The position numbers and the translations under genes were made by a program. A stretch of 64,000 nt of DNA. Origin: an uncultured SAR116 cluster alpha proteobacterium (GTDB lineage: Bacteria; Pseudomonadota; Alphaproteobacteria; Puniceispirillales; Puniceispirillaceae). The notes below the pieces were generated by a model. It was given only the letters and a program-made list of their open reading frames with translations, had not been told where the DNA came from and searched no databases. The DNA is taken from positions 83,049 through 147,048 of the forward strand of contig CACHXC010000001.1 of NCBI GenBank assembly GCA_902583715.1, written 5' to 3'. Below are positions 19,838 through 30,069 of the stretch, piece after piece (position 1 is the first letter of the stretch; each line of letters starts with the position of its first letter).

Positions 19838-21187
19838 ATGGCTAGTGAAATCAAAATGCCGGCTTTATCGCCGACGATGGAAAGTGGCACATTGGCCAAA
19901 TGGCTTGTTGCAGAGGGCGATCAGGTGCGGTCCGGGGATATCATTGCCGAGATTGAGACTGATAAAACAACAATGGAAGTCGAAACCATTGAAGATGGTA
20001 TTATTGGCAAATTATTGGTGCCAGCCGGGGCTGAAAACGTTGCGGTCAATACAACAATCGCGATTTTGATTGATGACGCTGCTGATGCTATTCCTGACGT
20101 TGCATCAGCAGACCCAGCGGCGCCCGCTGAACAGCCTGCTGTGAGCGTGCCGGCCCCGCAAGCACTCGCCGGAGCTGCAACAGTGGTAACGGGGGCGTCA
20201 ACATCGTTGACAGTGCGCGAGTCACTGCGCGATGCCATGGCAGAAGAGATGCGGCGCGATGACCGGGTGTTTGTCATGGGCGAAGAAGTTGCCGAATATC
20301 AAGGGGCCTATAAAGTGACGCAGGGCCTGCTTGATGAATTTGGCGCAAAACGCGTTATTGATACACCGATAACTGAACAAGGCTTTGCCGGGTTAGGGGT
20401 TGGCGCCGCCTTTGGTGAATTGCGACCAGTGATTGAATTTATGACATTTAATTTTGCCATGCAGGCGATTGATCAGATCATTAATTCAGCGGCCAAAACT
20501 CTGTATATGTCAGGTGGACAAATGGGGTGCCCGATCGTGTTTCGCGGCCCCAACGGGGCGGCCAGCCGGGTCGGGGCACAACATTCGCAATGCTATGCCA
20601 GCTGGTACGCGCATTGCCCAGGTTTGAAAGTGGTGTCGCCCTATTCAGCGGCTGATGCCAAAGGCTTGCTAAAATCAGCGATCCGTGACCCTAACCCGGT
20701 TATTTTCCTTGAAAATGAAGTGATGTATGGGCAGAGTTTTGACGTGCCGGATGATGATGACTGGCTCGTGCCAATTGGTAAAGCGAACATCGTGCGCAGT
20801 GGCACAGATGTCACCATCACAGCATTTTCCATTATGGTGGGACGGGCCTTGCAAGCGGCCGATCTGCTGGGTGAGCAAGGCATCAGTGCAGAAGTCATTG
20901 ATTTGCGGACAATTCGACCGCTAGATTGTGATACCATTGTTGGATCAGTGAAAAAGACGTCGCGGCTGATCACCTGTGAAGAAGGGTTCCCTTTTGCTGG
21001 TATCGGCGCCGAGATTGCGATGCAGGTTATGGAACAGGCATTTGACTGGCTGGATGCGCCGGTTGCCCGGGCAACTGGCAAGGATGTGCCAATGCCATAT
21101 GCAGAAAATCTAGAAAAGCTGGCTTTGCCGCAGGTTGAAGATATTGTGGCGACAGCCCAAGCTGTTTGTGACGGGTTCAGGGGGTAA
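19838..21187 (+). CDS. pdhB: Pyruvate dehydrogenase E1 component, beta subunit, with N-terminal lipoyl domain
   Basis: The 449-residue protein joins an N-terminal lipoyl domain (about residues 1-80, lipoyl-Lys in [10 protein letters not shown]) through an Ala/Pro-rich linker (about 85-120) to the E1-beta domain ('[23 protein letters not shown]', '[16 protein letters not shown]'). E1-beta subunits with their own lipoyl domain are known in alphaproteobacteria such as rhizobia. The lipoyl group must be made by LipA, encoded about 3 kb downstream. It lies three bases after pdhA and three before pdhC, so the three are one operon. Confidence 0.95.
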   Translation: MASEIKMPALSPTMESGTLAKWLVAEGDQVRSGDIIAEIETDKTTMEVETIEDGIIGKLLVPAGAENVAVNTTIAILIDDAADAIPDVASADPAAPAEQPAVSVPAPQALAGAATVVTGASTSLTVRESLRDAMAEEMRRDDRVFVMGEEVAEYQGAYKVTQGLLDEFGAKRVIDTPITEQGFAGLGVGAAFGELRPVIEFMTFNFAMQAIDQIINSAAKTLYMSGGQMGCPIVFRGPNGAASRVGAQHSQCYASWYAHCPGLKVVSPYSAADAKGLLKSAIRDPNPVIFLENEVMYGQSFDVPDDDDWLVPIGKANIVRSGTDVTITAFSIMVGRALQAADLLGEQGISAEVIDLRTIRPLDCDTIVGSVKKTSRLITCEEGFPFAGIGAEIAMQVMEQAFDWLDAPVARATGKDVPMPYAENLEKLALPQVEDIVATAQAVCDGFRG

Positions 21188-21190
21188 TCC

Positions 21191-22498
21191 ATGCCAGTGA
21201 TTGTAACCATGCCCGCCCTATCACCGACCATGACGACTGGCACGCTTGCCAAATGGACGATCGCAGTTGGTGAAGCAGTGCATGCTGGCGATGTGATTGC
21301 GGAAATAGAAACTGATAAAGCCACGATGGAGGTTGAGGCCATCGAAGATGGGGTTGTAGCGCAGATTCTTGTCGAAGCGGGCAGTGAAAATGTAGCGGTT
21401 GGCACTGTCATTGCGGTGCTGGCAGAAGCGGGTGAGTCTGTTGATGAGGTTCCATCAACGGCTGTGGCATCGGTGCAAAGTGATGATACCGTCCCACCTG
21501 CCACAAAAACACCTGCCGACCCGGTGACAGATGCTGTGTCAGAAAAACCAGCAGACCAGCCAACAGAAACGTCAACTGAACCGCCAACTAAACCGCTAGT
21601 CGAAACAGAAACGTCACCGCAAAAAAAATCGCGTATTTTTGCGACACCATTGGCACGGCGTATTGCGGCTGATCGCGGCATCGCAATTGATCGCCTTACC
21701 GGTAGTGGGCCGCATGGTCGGATTTTAAGGCGAGATGTTGAGGCTGCGCCAGCCTTATCACCTCAAGCCGCGCCAGTATCTGTAAGCGCTACAAATGTGC
21801 CGGTTGGCGCTGGTGCCAGTGAATTGGTAGTGAATAGCCAGATGCGAAAATCAATTGCCTCACGGCTACAAGAATCAAAGCAACAGGCACCGCATTTTTA
21901 TCTCACAATTGATTGTCAAATTGATGAATTGTTGCGTGCACGCCGCGCGCTTAATGACAAGGCCGCCGAGGGGGTAAAAATTTCCCTTAATGATCTCGTG
22001 ATCCGCGCCGCTGCCATGGCGCTGATGGAAGTGCCAGATGCCAATGTGTCTTGGGAGCATGAACATACACGGCGCTTTCAACATGCGGATATCGCCATGG
22101 CCGTGGCCATTGATGGTGGGCTGTTGACGCCAATTATATGGGCGGCTGAAACCTTGGGCCTTGCTGCATTGTCCCAAACGACGGCAGATTTGGCTGAACG
22201 TGCCAGACATGGTCAGTTACGTGCTGCTGAATATAGCGGTGGCAGTTTTACCATCTCTAATCTCGGTATGTTTGGCATTCGTGAATTTGCCGCTGTCATC
22301 AATCCGCCGCAAGGCGCCATTTTAGCCGTTGGGGCGGGTGAGCAGCGGCCGGTTGTTGTTGATGGTGCTTTGGCTGTTGCCACGGTAATGACAGTGACAT
22401 TATCGGCTGACCACCGGGTTGTTGATGGTGCGGTTGGGGCGAGCTGGCTACAATCATTCAAAGATTTTATTGAACATCCGGTAACCATGCTTTTATGA
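21191..22498 (+). CDS. pdhC: Pyruvate dehydrogenase E2, dihydrolipoamide acetyltransferase
   Basis: The 435-residue core subunit has an N-terminal lipoyl domain (Lys in ETDKATMEVE), a Pro/Thr/Glu-rich linker (about 85-145), a peripheral-subunit-binding domain ('ATPLARRIAADRGIAIDRL ...GRILRRDV') and a catalytic domain ending with the DHRVVDGAVGA active-site His motif. It moves the acetyl group to CoA and forms the core of the complex. The linker is rich in short Pro-Thr-Glu units, giving a flexible swinging arm. Gene order pdhA-pdhB-pdhC is tight; lpd follows after 59 bases with its own strong ribosome site. Confidence 0.95.
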   Translation: MPVIVTMPALSPTMTTGTLAKWTIAVGEAVHAGDVIAEIETDKATMEVEAIEDGVVAQILVEAGSENVAVGTVIAVLAEAGESVDEVPSTAVASVQSDDTVPPATKTPADPVTDAVSEKPADQPTETSTEPPTKPLVETETSPQKKSRIFATPLARRIAADRGIAIDRLTGSGPHGRILRRDVEAAPALSPQAAPVSVSATNVPVGAGASELVVNSQMRKSIASRLQESKQQAPHFYLTIDCQIDELLRARRALNDKAAEGVKISLNDLVIRAAAMALMEVPDANVSWEHEHTRRFQHADIAMAVAIDGGLLTPIIWAAETLGLAALSQTTADLAERARHGQLRAAEYSGGSFTISNLGMFGIREFAAVINPPQGAILAVGAGEQRPVVVDGALAVATVMTVTLSADHRVVDGAVGASWLQSFKDFIEHPVTMLL

Positions 22499-22557
22499 TT
22501 TATTTCAGTTTATTATAGGATGATATTAATTTTAAAAATTAGATTTGGAGGCCCTGC

Positions 22558-23952
22558 ATGACCACAACGCATTATGATATCGCTGTGATTGGCGGTGGTC
22601 CGGGCGGCTATGTGGCGGCTATTCGTGCGGCGCAGTTAGGCTTAATTGCCGTGGTGGTAGAGCGCGAGCATCTTGGTGGTATTTGCCTGAATTGGGGATG
22701 TATTCCAACCAAAGCCTTATTGCGTGCGGCAGAATTACGCCATTCGATTGACGAGATGAAATCGTTCGGCATTACAGTTGGCGAGGTCACAGTTGACGTA
22801 ACAGCATTGGTTCAAAGATCGCGCAAGGTGGCGTCACGCCTGTCATCGGGGGTTACGCATCTTCTCAAAAAAAACAAAATATCGGTGATTGAGGCCACTG
22901 CCACCATCGGGAAAAAATTGAAAAACGGCCGTGAGGTGCTGTTATCAGATGGCACCAGCATTAGCGCGGATCATGTGATTATTGCCACAGGTGCCCGTGC
23001 CAGATCATTGCCGGGAATTGTGCCGGACGGCACCGCTATCTTGACGTACCGCGAGGCCATGGTGCCGCAGGATATGCCGAAATCACTGATCATTATTGGT
23101 TCTGGTGCCATTGGGGCTGAATTTGCCTCATTTTATAACGATATGGGCGTTGAGGTGACGTTAATCGAAGCGCTTGATCGCATCTTGCCGGTGGAAGATG
23201 AGGAGGTGTCAGCCTTTGTTGCTAAATCATTTGAAAAGCGCGGCATGAAAATCATGACCAAGGTGAAATTGCAATCAGTTGTCGCCGGCCCAGATGGGGT
23301 GACGGCAACGCTTGCAGGCGGTGATGAAGAGCTGAGAGCCGAACGTATGATTTTGGCGGTGGGGATTACCGGCAATGTTGAAGATTTGGGGTTGGACGGC
23401 ACCGCGGTTAAAATTGACCGTGGTCATATCGTAACAGATGGGTTTGGGGCGACAGACGAACCCCGCATCTATGCTATTGGTGATGTGACTGGACCACCAT
23501 GGTTAGCGCATAAGGCGAGCCATGAAGGCATTATTTGTGTTGAAAAAATTGCCGGGGTTGGTGACGGCCACGCGATTGCTGACGGTGCCGTGCCCGGATG
23601 CACCTATTGCCGTCCGCAAGTGGCGTCTGTCGGCATGACCGAGGCGGCCGCAAAAAAAGCGGGCCACACAATCAAAGTGGGACAATTTCCGTTTGCCGGC
23701 AATGGAAAGGCGATTGCCCTTGGTGATGATGCTGGTTTTGTCAAAACGATTTTTGATGCCGCTACAGGTGAGTTGCTAGGGGCGCATATGGTTGGCCCGG
23801 AAGTGACCGAACTCATTCAAGGCTTTGCCATTGCGCGTAGCCTTGAAGCCACAGAGGCTGAATTGATGACGACCATTTTTCCTCATCCAACCTTGTCTGA
23901 AGCGATGCATGAAACGGTTCTTGACGCCTATGATCGTGCGATCCATTTCTAA
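22558..23952 (+). CDS. lpdA: Dihydrolipoyl dehydrogenase (E3)
   Basis: The 464-residue flavoprotein re-oxidises dihydrolipoamide and reduces NAD. It has the FAD motif 'IGGGPGGYVAAIRAAQLG' near the N-terminus, the redox-active disulfide in GGICLNWGCIPTKALLR, the NAD motif 'IIGSGAIGAEFASF' and the C-terminal catalytic His-Glu in HPTLSEAMHE. An unusual pair of cysteines (CTYCRPQ) occurs in the interface region, as in some PDH-linked E3 proteins. A TTGGAGG ribosome site precedes the ATG. As the last structural gene of the PDH cluster it is likely the E3 of that complex and possibly of others. Confidence 0.95.
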   Translation: MTTTHYDIAVIGGGPGGYVAAIRAAQLGLIAVVVEREHLGGICLNWGCIPTKALLRAAELRHSIDEMKSFGITVGEVTVDVTALVQRSRKVASRLSSGVTHLLKKNKISVIEATATIGKKLKNGREVLLSDGTSISADHVIIATGARARSLPGIVPDGTAILTYREAMVPQDMPKSLIIIGSGAIGAEFASFYNDMGVEVTLIEALDRILPVEDEEVSAFVAKSFEKRGMKIMTKVKLQSVVAGPDGVTATLAGGDEELRAERMILAVGITGNVEDLGLDGTAVKIDRGHIVTDGFGATDEPRIYAIGDVTGPPWLAHKASHEGIICVEKIAGVGDGHAIADGAVPGCTYCRPQVASVGMTEAAAKKAGHTIKVGQFPFAGNGKAIALGDDAGFVKTIFDAATGELLGAHMVGPEVTELIQGFAIARSLEATEAELMTTIFPHPTLSEAMHETVLDAYDRAIHF

Positions 23953-24036
23953 CTGTCATAACGCCTATGGGTTGGCGGCATGAACGGACCATTTGCCTAG
24001 TTGTTTTTCACCACCAGTCTCTGCTAAGACACAATC

Positions 24037-24990
24037 ATGCCTCAGATTAATACCCGCAAAGGCGCCGAACGGCACCCAGAAAAGCAAAAAAATCCAGACC
24101 GTCCGCAACCGCGCCGGCCGGACTGGTTGCGCGTCAAAGCACCGGTATCCAGAGCCTATAATGAAACACGCAAATTGATGCGTACACATAATCTGGTGAC
24201 AGTGTGTGAGGAGGCGGCTTGCCCAAATATTGGCGAATGTTGGTCGCAAAAACATGCGACCATGATGATTTTGGGCTCAGTGTGTACGCGGGCATGCGCG
24301 TTTTGCAACGTCGCCACCGGTCGGCCTGATCTGCTTGACCCGCATGAACCGGAAAATGTTGGTAGGGCGGTAGCGACATTGGAGCTAAAGCATGTGGTGA
24401 TCACCTCGGTTGATCGAGACGATCTAGATGATGGCGGAGCCCAGCATTTTGCCGATACCATCAATGCGATTCGTACGCAGGCACCCACCACGACGATCGA
24501 AGTTCTGACGCCGGATTTTCTGCGCAAGGAAGGGGCCGTCGAAATTGTTGTCGCCGCTCGTCCAGATGTGTTTAACCATAATATGGAGACAGTACCGCGG
24601 CTTTACCCGTCAGTTCGGCCGGGGGCGCGTTATTTGCATTCGCTGACGGTGCTGCAAAAGGTGAAAACACTTGATCCGTCAATTTTTACCAAATCCGGCA
24701 TTATGGTGGGGCTGGGTGAGACTGATGAAGAGGTTGGTCAATTAATGGATGATTTGCGCAGTGCTGAGGTGGATTTCATGACTATTGGGCAGTATCTTCA
24801 GCCAACGCCAAAACATGCCGAGGTGGCCCGTTTCGTGACCCCTGACATCTTCACGTGTTACAGCAAAATGGGCCAGGCCAAGGGCTTTTTGTTAATTTCG
24901 GCAACGCCGCTGACCAGATCCAGTTACCATGCAGATCAGGATTTTGCCGATTTGCAGGCAGCACGCTGGGACATGTTGCAAACCCAATGA
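24037..24990 (+). CDS. lipA: Lipoyl synthase
   Basis: The 317-residue radical-SAM enzyme inserts two sulfur atoms into octanoyl groups on lipoyl domains. The auxiliary-cluster cysteines lie in [13 protein letters not shown] and the radical-SAM cluster in [10 protein letters not shown]; '[18 protein letters not shown]' and the C-terminal '[10 protein letters not shown]' (serine ligand region) are also present. Being next to the PDH genes, whose PdhB and PdhC both carry lipoyl domains, fits its role. Its stop overlaps the ratA start as ATGA, so the two are coupled; lipA-ratA adjacency is common in alphaproteobacteria. Confidence 0.96.
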   Translation: MPQINTRKGAERHPEKQKNPDRPQPRRPDWLRVKAPVSRAYNETRKLMRTHNLVTVCEEAACPNIGECWSQKHATMMILGSVCTRACAFCNVATGRPDLLDPHEPENVGRAVATLELKHVVITSVDRDDLDDGGAQHFADTINAIRTQAPTTTIEVLTPDFLRKEGAVEIVVAARPDVFNHNMETVPRLYPSVRPGARYLHSLTVLQKVKTLDPSIFTKSGIMVGLGETDEEVGQLMDDLRSAEVDFMTIGQYLQPTPKHAEVARFVTPDIFTCYSKMGQAKGFLLISATPLTRSSYHADQDFADLQAARWDMLQTQ

Positions 24991-25430
24991 CAAAACATGC
25001 GGAAAGACGGGTTATTCATCATCGCCCGCAAGATTTATATCAGCTTGTTGCCAATGTGCGCGCCTATCCTGAATTTCTGCCATGGTGTCTGGCTGCACGT
25101 ATCCGCTATGAAACTGACCATGAATTAGAAGCTGATCTGATTATCGGGTTTAACATGTTCAGAGAACGTTTTACATCTTATGTAAAACTGGACCCAGATG
25201 CGTTGGAAATCAACGTGGCCTATGCCGAAGGCCCGTTTAAATATTTGCTCAACCAATGGGTGTTTCATCCGCATCCAGATGGGTGCGAGATTGAATTTTA
25301 CGTTGATTTTGAATTCAATTCCCGGCTGTTACAATCGGTGATTGAAACTTTGTTCACCGAGGCGGTCAAACGCATGGTACGGGCTTTTGAAACACGGGCG
25401 GATGCGCTGTACGGCCCGGCTGGTCGCTAA
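24987..25430 (+). CDS. RatA/Coq10-family START-domain protein
   Basis: The 147-residue protein belongs to the polyketide-cyclase/START superfamily close to Coq10 and RatA. It opens with '[34 protein letters not shown]', the family's characteristic N-terminus, and ends in an amphipathic helix. Homologs bind ubiquinone (Coq10, respiration) or ribosomes (RatA toxin of E. coli); in alphaproteobacteria the ubiquinone-linked role is usually assumed. I start at ATG 24987, overlapping the lipA stop, instead of the ORF-track start inside lipA. Its stop codon overlaps the stop of the convergent cinA-like gene. Confidence 0.85.
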   Translation: MTKHAERRVIHHRPQDLYQLVANVRAYPEFLPWCLAARIRYETDHELEADLIIGFNMFRERFTSYVKLDPDALEINVAYAEGPFKYLLNQWVFHPHPDGCEIEFYVDFEFNSRLLQSVIETLFTEAVKRMVRAFETRADALYGPAGR

Positions 25431-25930
25431 GCTAACGCCCTATCAATCATCAATAATGCAGTTTTCACCGCTTGATAGCGCACCATGTGCCGGTCGCCAG
25501 AAAATATATGTCTGGCGTGGATTTGCGGCATGCCGCGGCGCTGGCAGGAAAAATGCACCAGTCCAACCGGTTTGTCTGGGCCGCCACCTGCCGGGCCGGC
25601 AATGCCGGTAACAGATAATGCCACATCAGCCAAAGGGGCGGCGTTTAATGTGCCGTCGACCATAGCGCGCGCGGTCTTTTCAGACACCGCGCCATGATGG
25701 TCCAGTGTGGTGTTCTTAACGCCCAAAATATCTATTTTGGCGTGATTGCTATAAGTGACAAAACCCCGGTCAAGAACCGCCGATGACCCGGAAATATCGG
25801 TGAGGGCAGCGGCAATCATGCCGCCAGTACAAGACTCAGCCAGCGCGACCATCATGGTTTTGTGCCGCGCTTTATCGACTATGTTTTGCGCCAAGAGCCT
25901 GATGTCTTGCTGGATGATTTCATGGGTCAT
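25427..25930 (-). CDS. CinA C-terminal-domain protein (nicotinamide-nucleotide amidohydrolase type)
   Basis: The 167-residue protein is the stand-alone CinA/PncC domain: 'ALAESCTGGMIAAALTDISGSS' near the N-terminus, then 'SVTGIAGPAGGGPDKPVG' and 'HARHIFSGDR'. Members hydrolyse nicotinamide mononucleotide to nicotinate mononucleotide, recycling NAD. The start at 25930 (MTHEI) overlaps the stop of pgpA as ATGA; the ORF-track start 33 bases upstream lies in pgpA. The set ispDF-pgpA-cinA is chained by ATGA overlaps, so it is one translationally coupled operon. Confidence 0.88.
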   Translation of the reverse strand: MTHEIIQQDIRLLAQNIVDKARHKTMMVALAESCTGGMIAAALTDISGSSAVLDRGFVTYSNHAKIDILGVKNTTLDHHGAVSEKTARAMVDGTLNAAPLADVALSVTGIAGPAGGGPDKPVGLVHFSCQRRGMPQIHARHIFSGDRHMVRYQAVKTALLMIDRALA

Positions 25931-26397
25931 CGCGCATATCCCATGCTGATGGCGCCCACCCATAAAAACACTGCAGCCAAAATGCCCGCCACCAGATCAT
26001 CTGCCATAACGCCAACGCCGCCGGTGAAATTTTCGGCATGACCAACTGGGCCTATTTTGCTGATATCAAAAAACCTAAATAGCAGAAACGCCGCGACATA
26101 CCATTCCACTTCGAGCGGAATAATGACCAACGGAATCCATTGGCCGGCAACCTCGTCAATGATGACCTCTGATGCATCTTTTTTGCCCGTGCGCTGACCA
26201 TAGCGCTCGGCGGCAAACACTCCTAAAATGGCAACGACTAAAATGGCCGCAACGAGCACGCCAAGGCTGAAGCTGGCAATCATGTAGCCAGTGCCAAGCG
26301 CCACCAGAGACCCGATTGTCCCTGGGGCTGGTCGCACATACCCAATTGGGCCCAGCGTTGCCAGATTACATAACAGGATGTTTGCAATTTTGGTCAT
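25927..26397 (-). CDS. pgpA: Phosphatidylglycerophosphatase A
   Basis: The 156-residue membrane protein dephosphorylates phosphatidylglycerol phosphate to phosphatidylglycerol. Hallmarks are the N-terminal '[20 protein letters not shown]' and the acidic '[15 protein letters not shown]' segment, plus '[13 protein letters not shown]' and '[13 protein letters not shown]' with conserved Asp residues; several membrane helices separate them. It is coupled on both sides by ATGA overlaps with ispDF (upstream) and the cinA-like gene (downstream), the same order as in other alphaproteobacteria. Confidence 0.92.
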   Translation of the reverse strand: MTKIANILLCNLATLGPIGYVRPAPGTIGSLVALGTGYMIASFSLGVLVAAILVVAILGVFAAERYGQRTGKKDASEVIIDEVAGQWIPLVIIPLEVEWYVAAFLLFRFFDISKIGPVGHAENFTGGVGVMADDLVAGILAAVFLWVGAISMGYAR

Positions 26398-27701
26398 GAT
26401 AACGTGTCGGGGGCAGGTGAAAAATTAACTGTATCATCCGGCAGAATAACGGATGCTGTTGCTTGCGCCGCAATGCCTTCTCCCCGTCCGGTGAAGCCCA
26501 GCTTTTCCGAAGTTGTGGCTTTCACCGCGATACGGCCCAGTTGCAGTCCGGTGATGGCTGCAATACGGGCACGCATTTTATCACGCAACGGGCTGATTTT
26601 AGGCGTCTCGCAAATGATGGTGAGGTCAAGATTCATGATCTGTCCGCCGCGTGCGCGCACCCGGTCTGTCGCAAATTTTAAGAACAAAGAACTGTCCGCC
26701 GCTTGCCATTGTGCGTCTGATGGCGGAAAATGATGCCCGATATCACCGTCTGCTAGCGCCCCGAAAATAGCATCGCAAAGGGCGTGCAAAGCTACATCTC
26801 CATCTGAATGCGCCAGTATTCCGCGGCGGCTTTCTACGCTGATGCCAGCCAGCATTATTGGGCCGGGCGTATCGGCAAATTTATGCACATCAAAGCCATT
26901 TCCAATCCGTATATCCGGCATGCCATGTCCTGCTGGTAGTGAAGTGCTATCCGCGGCGTTACAGTAAGTTTGTAGCATAGCGTAATCCTGCGGCTGCGTC
27001 AGCTTTAGCAGTTGGTGCGTGCCGGTTACTGTCGCTATGGCATGACCAGCGGCAAGTGCCAGACCGCAATCATCAGTAAAATTTGTGTAATCAGCATAAT
27101 TTTTGTGCAGGTCTGTGATCAGCTCACGCCAGAATAGCTGTGGTGTTTGTAGCGCCCGTATCGGGGTACGATCAATGATGCGGTCTATGGTTTGCTGTGC
27201 GTTAATACATGACAAGGTGTCGGCAATTGGCAGGGCGGGGGCGACCCCCGCAACGTCATTACTGATGGTCGCCAGCATGGTGCTGAGCAGGGCTGGCGGC
27301 AACAATGGCCGAGCGGCATCATGGATAGCGACAAAGCGGGCGGCTGGTTCAATATCTGCAGCGGCCTTCAGGCCGGCATGGACTGATTGCTGGCGGGTTG
27401 CACCGCCTGCAATAATAGAACAGTCTGGTTCATCAAAATCTGATCTGACGCGCTCGATGTTATGCGGCGCCGTCACAATGATTATGGCTTTGACACGGGG
27501 GTGCGTTCGAAATATGTCAACTGAATGGGCTAACACCGATTTGCCGGCTAGCGGCCAGAATTGCTTTTCCAGCTTGATTTCTGAAGCTTGATGAATGGTA
27601 TCATGATGTGGCGCTGGCCCCGCACGATTGCCACCGCCGGCGGCCACAATAATGGCGATGCAATCAGCTGTATCAGTGTCAGGCGCGGCAGATGTCATCA
27701 T
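26394..27701 (-). CDS. ispDF: Bifunctional IspD/IspF isoprenoid-precursor enzyme
   Basis: The protein fuses IspD (MEP cytidylyltransferase, N-terminal half) and IspF (MEcPP synthase, from about residue 275, '[12 protein letters not shown] ... [27 protein letters not shown] ... [12 protein letters not shown]'). DVH and the HSDGD metal site are intact. It supplies the non-mevalonate isoprenoid pathway. The IspD nucleotide loop is odd: after AAGGGNRAG come about 15 extra residues before [11 protein letters not shown], where most IspDs have PKQ within a few residues. I start at ATG 27701 (435 residues); the ORF-track TTG at 27758 would add 19 residues lacking family character. Confidence 0.92.
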   Translation of the reverse strand: MMTSAAPDTDTADCIAIIVAAGGGNRAGPAPHHDTIHQASEIKLEKQFWPLAGKSVLAHSVDIFRTHPRVKAIIIVTAPHNIERVRSDFDEPDCSIIAGGATRQQSVHAGLKAAADIEPAARFVAIHDAARPLLPPALLSTMLATISNDVAGVAPALPIADTLSCINAQQTIDRIIDRTPIRALQTPQLFWRELITDLHKNYADYTNFTDDCGLALAAGHAIATVTGTHQLLKLTQPQDYAMLQTYCNAADSTSLPAGHGMPDIRIGNGFDVHKFADTPGPIMLAGISVESRRGILAHSDGDVALHALCDAIFGALADGDIGHHFPPSDAQWQAADSSLFLKFATDRVRARGGQIMNLDLTIICETPKISPLRDKMRARIAAITGLQLGRIAVKATTSEKLGFTGRGEGIAAQATASVILPDDTVNFSPAPDTLS

Positions 27702-27910
27702 GGCTTGAGTTATGGTCAATGCTGAGGCATTTGTCCAACTGATATTTCGTGTCAGCAAGTTTGCCCGTGGCGCGTCAGCATGAAACCATGGCCGTATGCT
27801 ATGAATACCAGCTTAAGTGATGGATTTTTGAGCATTTACTGCCTATTATATGGGCTTTGATCATCCGCGGTGTAGACTATTTTTTGCGGATAACAAGGGT
27901 GTAAATCTGT

Positions 27911-28924
27911 ATGGCTAACCATAGCCCGATAAATCCACCATTGGTGGTCGCTGGTATCACTTTGCCGCATGCCGCCATTCTAGCCCCTATGTCAGGTGTG
28001 ACTGATCTGCCTTTTAGGCGTGCCGTACGGAGTTGTGGGGGCGGGTTGGTCGTGACCGAAATGGTGGCTAGTGCGGCCGTTTTGCAACAGGTGCGCGGCG
28101 AGATGCGCAAGCTGAAAACGGCGGCGCTTGAAGAAGCCCCGCTATCCATTCAACTGGCTGGTTGGGACCCTCAGATCATGGCTGAAGCCGCTAAATTATG
28201 CGAAGGGTTGGGGGCCAGTTTTATTGATATCAACATGGGGTGTCCGGCTAAAAAGGTGACCGGTAAATTATCTGGGTCGGCCCTAATGCGTGATCCGCGC
28301 CTCGCCGCGGCAATTATGCAGGCAGTCAAATCAGCCGTTCAGGTGCCGGTGACATTGAAAATGCGGCTTGGCTGGGATGATCACAACCTGAATGCGGCTG
28401 AATTTGGCCGGATTGCCGAAGATGCCGGTTTGTCGATGCTGGCGGTGCATGGCCGCACACGTTGTCAGATGTATAATGGCGATGCAGACTGGCACAAAAT
28501 TGCCGCTGTTGTTGATGCGGTGTCTATTCCGGTGATTGCGAATGGCGATATCCGGTGCGTCGATACAGCCAAGCAAGCAATGGCGGCAAGTGGTGCGGCA
28601 GGTGTGATGGTGGGAAGAGGCGCCCAAGGGCGGCCATGGCTATTAGCGCAGATCGGCGATGTTTTGGCTGGCCGTCAAATGCGTGCCACACCATCTATCC
28701 GGGTCCGGCATGCATGTATGCGCGCGCATCTTGATGATATGATTACGCATTATGGGCCGGCGGCCATGCGTTTAGCGCGCAAACATATCGCTTGGTATGC
28801 CTATGGACTGCCGGGGGCCGCAGAATTGCGCGATACCGCCAATAATACCAGTGACGCGGCGACTGTATTTGCCGCGGTTGATCAGTTTTTTCACAAGCTT
28901 TATGACCAGGCTGAGGCTGCGTGA
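27911..28924 (+). CDS. dusB: tRNA-dihydrouridine synthase B
   Basis: The 337-residue FMN enzyme reduces uridine to dihydrouridine in tRNA D loops. It shows 'APMSGVTDLPFRR' at the start, the catalytic Cys in NMGCPAKKV, 'LAVHGRTRCQMYNG' and 'IPVIANGDI'. In alphaproteobacteria this gene (formerly nifR3) commonly heads the ntrBC operon, exactly as here: its stop overlaps the ntrB start as TGATG. The 209-base gap upstream, divergent from ispDF, should hold the promoter for the dusB-ntr operon. Confidence 0.95.
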   Translation: MANHSPINPPLVVAGITLPHAAILAPMSGVTDLPFRRAVRSCGGGLVVTEMVASAAVLQQVRGEMRKLKTAALEEAPLSIQLAGWDPQIMAEAAKLCEGLGASFIDINMGCPAKKVTGKLSGSALMRDPRLAAAIMQAVKSAVQVPVTLKMRLGWDDHNLNAAEFGRIAEDAGLSMLAVHGRTRCQMYNGDADWHKIAAVVDAVSIPVIANGDIRCVDTAKQAMAASGAAGVMVGRGAQGRPWLLAQIGDVLAGRQMRATPSIRVRHACMRAHLDDMITHYGPAAMRLARKHIAWYAYGLPGAAELRDTANNTSDAATVFAAVDQFFHKLYDQAEAA

Positions 28925-30069
28925 TGGCCACATCTGCATCATCAACTGGCGTGGCGCCTGTGGCTATGGGTGAAAATTCTGATGTAACAGAATCACAGAT
29001 TTTTGCGGCTTTGCCCAATCCGGTATTTGTGTTGGATCGCGAAGATCGATTTATTTATCTCAACCAAGCTGCGGAAATTTTTTTCCAATCCAGTCGGATG
29101 ATGCTGCTCGGAATACCGCTAACTAGCATTATGCCGGCTGATTCTAATTTCTTTTCGATGGTCAGCCGCGCGCGGGCGCAATCAATATCCGTTGGTGATC
29201 AGGGCGTTGAACTTGCTGGCCCCAAAATAGGGTTAAAGCTGATCAATGTGCAAATCACCCCCTTTGGTGACCGTGAACCGCGTCTCTTGATTACAATTCA
29301 AGAACGGGCATTGGCCGAGCGATTGCGTGGTCAATCATTATTTCGCGGCGCCGCAAGATCAATTGTGGCAATGGCGGCGCTGTTGGCGCATGAGGTTAAA
29401 AACCCCCTTGCCGGCATCAAAGGGGCAGCGCAATTACTAGAGGCTGACCTCGATGCTGAAGGCCAAAGCCTTACTCGCATGATTGTTGACGAAAGTGACC
29501 GGGTAGCAGCGCTTCTTGACCGTATGGAGGGGTTTGCTGGCGGAGCCAATTTGGCACTGGCACCGGTGAATATTCATGAAATTCTGGATCATTGTCTGAA
29601 TGTGGCGCAAGCATCCTATGGTGCCCATATGAAAATAAATCGGTCTTACGACCCGTCTTTGCCGTTGGTCAATGGCCACCGTGATTTGCTGATCCAGGCA
29701 TTTATAAATATAATTAAAAATGCTTCTGAAGCTACTGAATTAAATAGTGAAATTACGATAAAAACATCCTATTCCCAAGGACGACGGCTTACATTTGCCG
29801 CTGTGAATGGCGGCAGCTATGCGCCGGTTCAGGTTGAGGTCATTGATAATGGTCGGGGCATCAGCGAAGAGTTGCGTGATCATATTTTTGATCCTTTTGT
29901 TTCGGGTCGGTCTGGGGGTAGTGGTCTTGGTTTGACCATGGTGGCGAGTGTCATCGCTGACCATGGGGCGATGATTGATGTTGAGTCGGTGCCGGGTCAA
30001 ACAGTGTTTCGGATGAATTTTCCGGTGGCACCAGAATTTGAACAAGCCGAGGAAGAGGCGGAACAATGA
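28924..30069 (+). CDS. ntrB: Nitrogen regulation sensor kinase NtrB
   Basis: The roughly 381-residue cytoplasmic kinase has an N-terminal PAS domain ('IFAALPNPVFVLDREDRFIYLN') followed by an HisKA region with the phosphorylated His in ALLAHEVKNPLAGIKGAA and an ATPase domain with NIIKNASEA (N box), VIDNGRGI (G1) and GGSGLGLTM (G2). It has no membrane segment, as expected of NtrB, which phosphorylates NtrC under nitrogen limitation with PII protein control. The ATG at 28924 overlaps the dusB stop (TGATG); the ntrC ATG overlaps its own stop (ATGA). Confidence 0.93.
   Translation: MATSASSTGVAPVAMGENSDVTESQIFAALPNPVFVLDREDRFIYLNQAAEIFFQSSRMMLLGIPLTSIMPADSNFFSMVSRARAQSISVGDQGVELAGPKIGLKLINVQITPFGDREPRLLITIQERALAERLRGQSLFRGAARSIVAMAALLAHEVKNPLAGIKGAAQLLEADLDAEGQSLTRMIVDESDRVAALLDRMEGFAGGANLALAPVNIHEILDHCLNVAQASYGAHMKINRSYDPSLPLVNGHRDLLIQAFINIIKNASEATELNSEITIKTSYSQGRRLTFAAVNGGSYAPVQVEVIDNGRGISEELRDHIFDPFVSGRSGGSGLGLTMVASVIADHGAMIDVESVPGQTVFRMNFPVAPEFEQAEEEAEQ

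Noticed and set aside
20641-21681. 346-residue minus-strand ORF rich in Ser/Thr/Val
   Set aside because: It is the antisense shadow of pdhB and pdhC; the low-complexity look comes from the Ala/Pro/Glu-rich linkers on the other strand.
27103-27591. 162-residue plus-strand ORF
   Set aside because: Antisense of ispDF, whose motifs are intact and unmistakable.
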